Both the position numbers and the translations under genes were made by a program. DNA of 5,057 bases from positions 1-5,057 of the forward strand of contig PLUZ01000572.1 in the NCBI GenBank assembly GCA_003162995.1, read 5' to 3'. The DNA comes from Methylocapsa sp. (GTDB lineage: Bacteria > Pseudomonadota > Alphaproteobacteria > Rhizobiales > Beijerinckiaceae). Positions 4,326 through 5,057 of the stretch are shown here, piece by piece; position 1 is the first letter of the stretch, and every line of letters starts with the position of its first letter. The notes under the pieces were generated by a model that did no database searches, had not been told where the DNA came from, and worked only from the letters and a program-made list of their open reading frames with translations.

Positions 4326-5057
4326 TTAATAAATCGCCGCTCCCGCCCCGACATTGATCGAAGCGTCTTTCATGGTCGCAACGATGAAGGCAATTTGATC
4401 CTCCGTGAGATGCGAGTGAAACGGCAGCGCGACCGCGCGGTCCGCCACTTTTTCCGTCACGAGGAAGTTGCCGCGGCGATAGCCTAGCTCGAAATAATGC
4501 CGCTGCAAATGAAGCGGACTGCAATAAGCGGCGGCTTCGACTTGTTCGACACGCAAATCTTCGATGATCGCATCACGGCTCGATCGCGAAAATCGCGTTC
4601 CTAAATGCACGAGATACAAAAACCAATACATTTCCGTTACTTCAGGAGCCACATAGGGGTCCTTGATCCCTTCGAAGGATTGAATATGGGTGAAATAAAG
4701 ATGCTCAGTCAGTCGCCGCCGCTCGAGGATCTCGTCAAGCCGCTTCAACTGCGCCAAACCAAGCGCGGCCGAAAGATCGCTCATGCCCGCCTGGTAGGGT
4801 GCCGTCGCGCTGACAACGACAGACGACCGCTCTTGCAGACGGTGCGCGCGGTGGCGGCGCAAAGTTACCGCGATATCGACATCATCCGTTACCACCATGC
4901 CCCCCTCACCGCATGTCAGCGGTGACGGTTGCGAAAAATCAAAGATGGCGGCATCGCCGAACGTCCCCACCAGCGCGCCTTGATATTTGGACCCGATCGC
5001 CTCGGTTGAATCCTCGATAAGGATCAGGCCGTGCGCCTTCGCCACAGCACGCAAGGC
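4326..5057 (-). CDS. DegT/DnrJ/EryC1/StrS-fold protein lacking the PLP lysine, C-terminal part, cut by window edge
   Basis: The frame is open from the right edge to a stop at 4326 (243 residues visible; family members are usually 360-400 aa, so the N-terminal third is missing). Family signatures are HGLILIEDSTEAIGSKYQG, with the Asp that pairs with the PLP ring nitrogen, then GTFGDAAIFDFSQPSPLTCG followed by EGGMVVTDD, and a C-terminal domain with AAAYCSPLHLQRHYFELGY and ADRAVALPFH. Normal sugar aminotransferases have F-S-F-x-x-x-K-x-[IL]-T-x-x-E-G-G; here the Lys position is Ser (codon 4923-4925). It therefore probably cannot form the usual internal aldimine and may be a non-aminotransferase member, like dehydratases of this fold that use His there, or a PLP-binding or regulatory protein. 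No sugar-biosynthesis genes are nearby. It appears to be the upstream gene of the ferredoxin operon. Confidence 0.85.
   Translation of the reverse strand, partial: ALRAVAKAHGLILIEDSTEAIGSKYQGALVGTFGDAAIFDFSQPSPLTCGEGGMVVTDDVDIAVTLRRHRAHRLQERSSVVVSATAPYQAGMSDLSAALGLAQLKRLDEILERRRLTEHLYFTHIQSFEGIKDPYVAPEVTEMYWFLYLVHLGTRFSRSSRDAIIEDLRVEQVEAAAYCSPLHLQRHYFELGYRRGNFLVTEKVADRAVALPFHSHLTEDQIAFIVATMKDASINVGAGAAIY

Noticed and set aside
4279..4524. Longer ferredoxin starting at 4524 (184 aa)
   Set aside because: The extra 82 residues overlap the end of the DegT-fold gene, are Arg/Gly/Ser-rich, and the ferredoxin fold with its own ribosome site begins at 4278.
1..5057. tRNA, rRNA, CRISPR array, transposase or insertion-sequence ends
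   Set aside because: None was seen by eye; the only repeats are the palindrome at 246-295 and short hairpins.

Overview
The window looks like a piece of an accessory gene island from an alphaproteobacterium of the Rhizobiales (Bradyrhizobiaceae/Beijerinckiaceae type). The clues are protein style, GC content in the mid-to-upper 50s by eye, and a palindromic repeat built on GAGCGCTTTCCGATC, a form I associate with intergenic regions of such genomes. No nif structural gene is visible. Even so, I infer a nitrogen-fixation accessory region. The gene types are small redox proteins, a truncated haemoglobin, a glutathione transferase and several small uncharacterised proteins that I associate with nif neighbourhoods. 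The one divergent control region also carries a perfect TGT-N10-ACA motif (the NifA enhancer consensus) beside sigma-54-like -24/-12 elements. The nif link is inference from motifs and remembered neighbourhoods, not something the sequence proves.

Layout. Block A (1-2034, minus strand, read from 2034 leftwards) holds a 102-aa unrecognised protein, a Rieske [2Fe-2S] protein, a 102-aa protein resembling the DUF6156 family, a 55-aa protein with a GTG start behind a strong Shine-Dalgarno, and the start of a group II truncated haemoglobin cut by the left edge. The last gap (192-510) carries a 50-bp palindromic repeat. Region B (2035-2185) is a divergent control region. Block C (2186-3656, plus strand) holds a beta-class-like glutathione S-transferase, a 94-aa unknown protein overlapping it by ATGA, and a Rieske ferredoxin gene that appears degraded: no usable start and a probable frameshift near the C-terminus. 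Block D (3731-5057, minus strand, read leftwards) holds the C-terminal two thirds of a DegT/DnrJ/EryC1/StrS-fold protein cut by the right edge, an adrenodoxin/ISC-like [2Fe-2S] ferredoxin, and a 73-aa unknown protein.

How the genes may work together (inference): three [2Fe-2S] proteins, an O2/NO-binding globin and a thiol transferase fit electron supply and protection for an oxygen-sensitive enzyme such as nitrogenase. The most notable points are the DegT-fold protein with serine in place of the PLP lysine, the overlapping divergent sigma-54-like elements with a NifA-type site, and the decaying Rieske gene.
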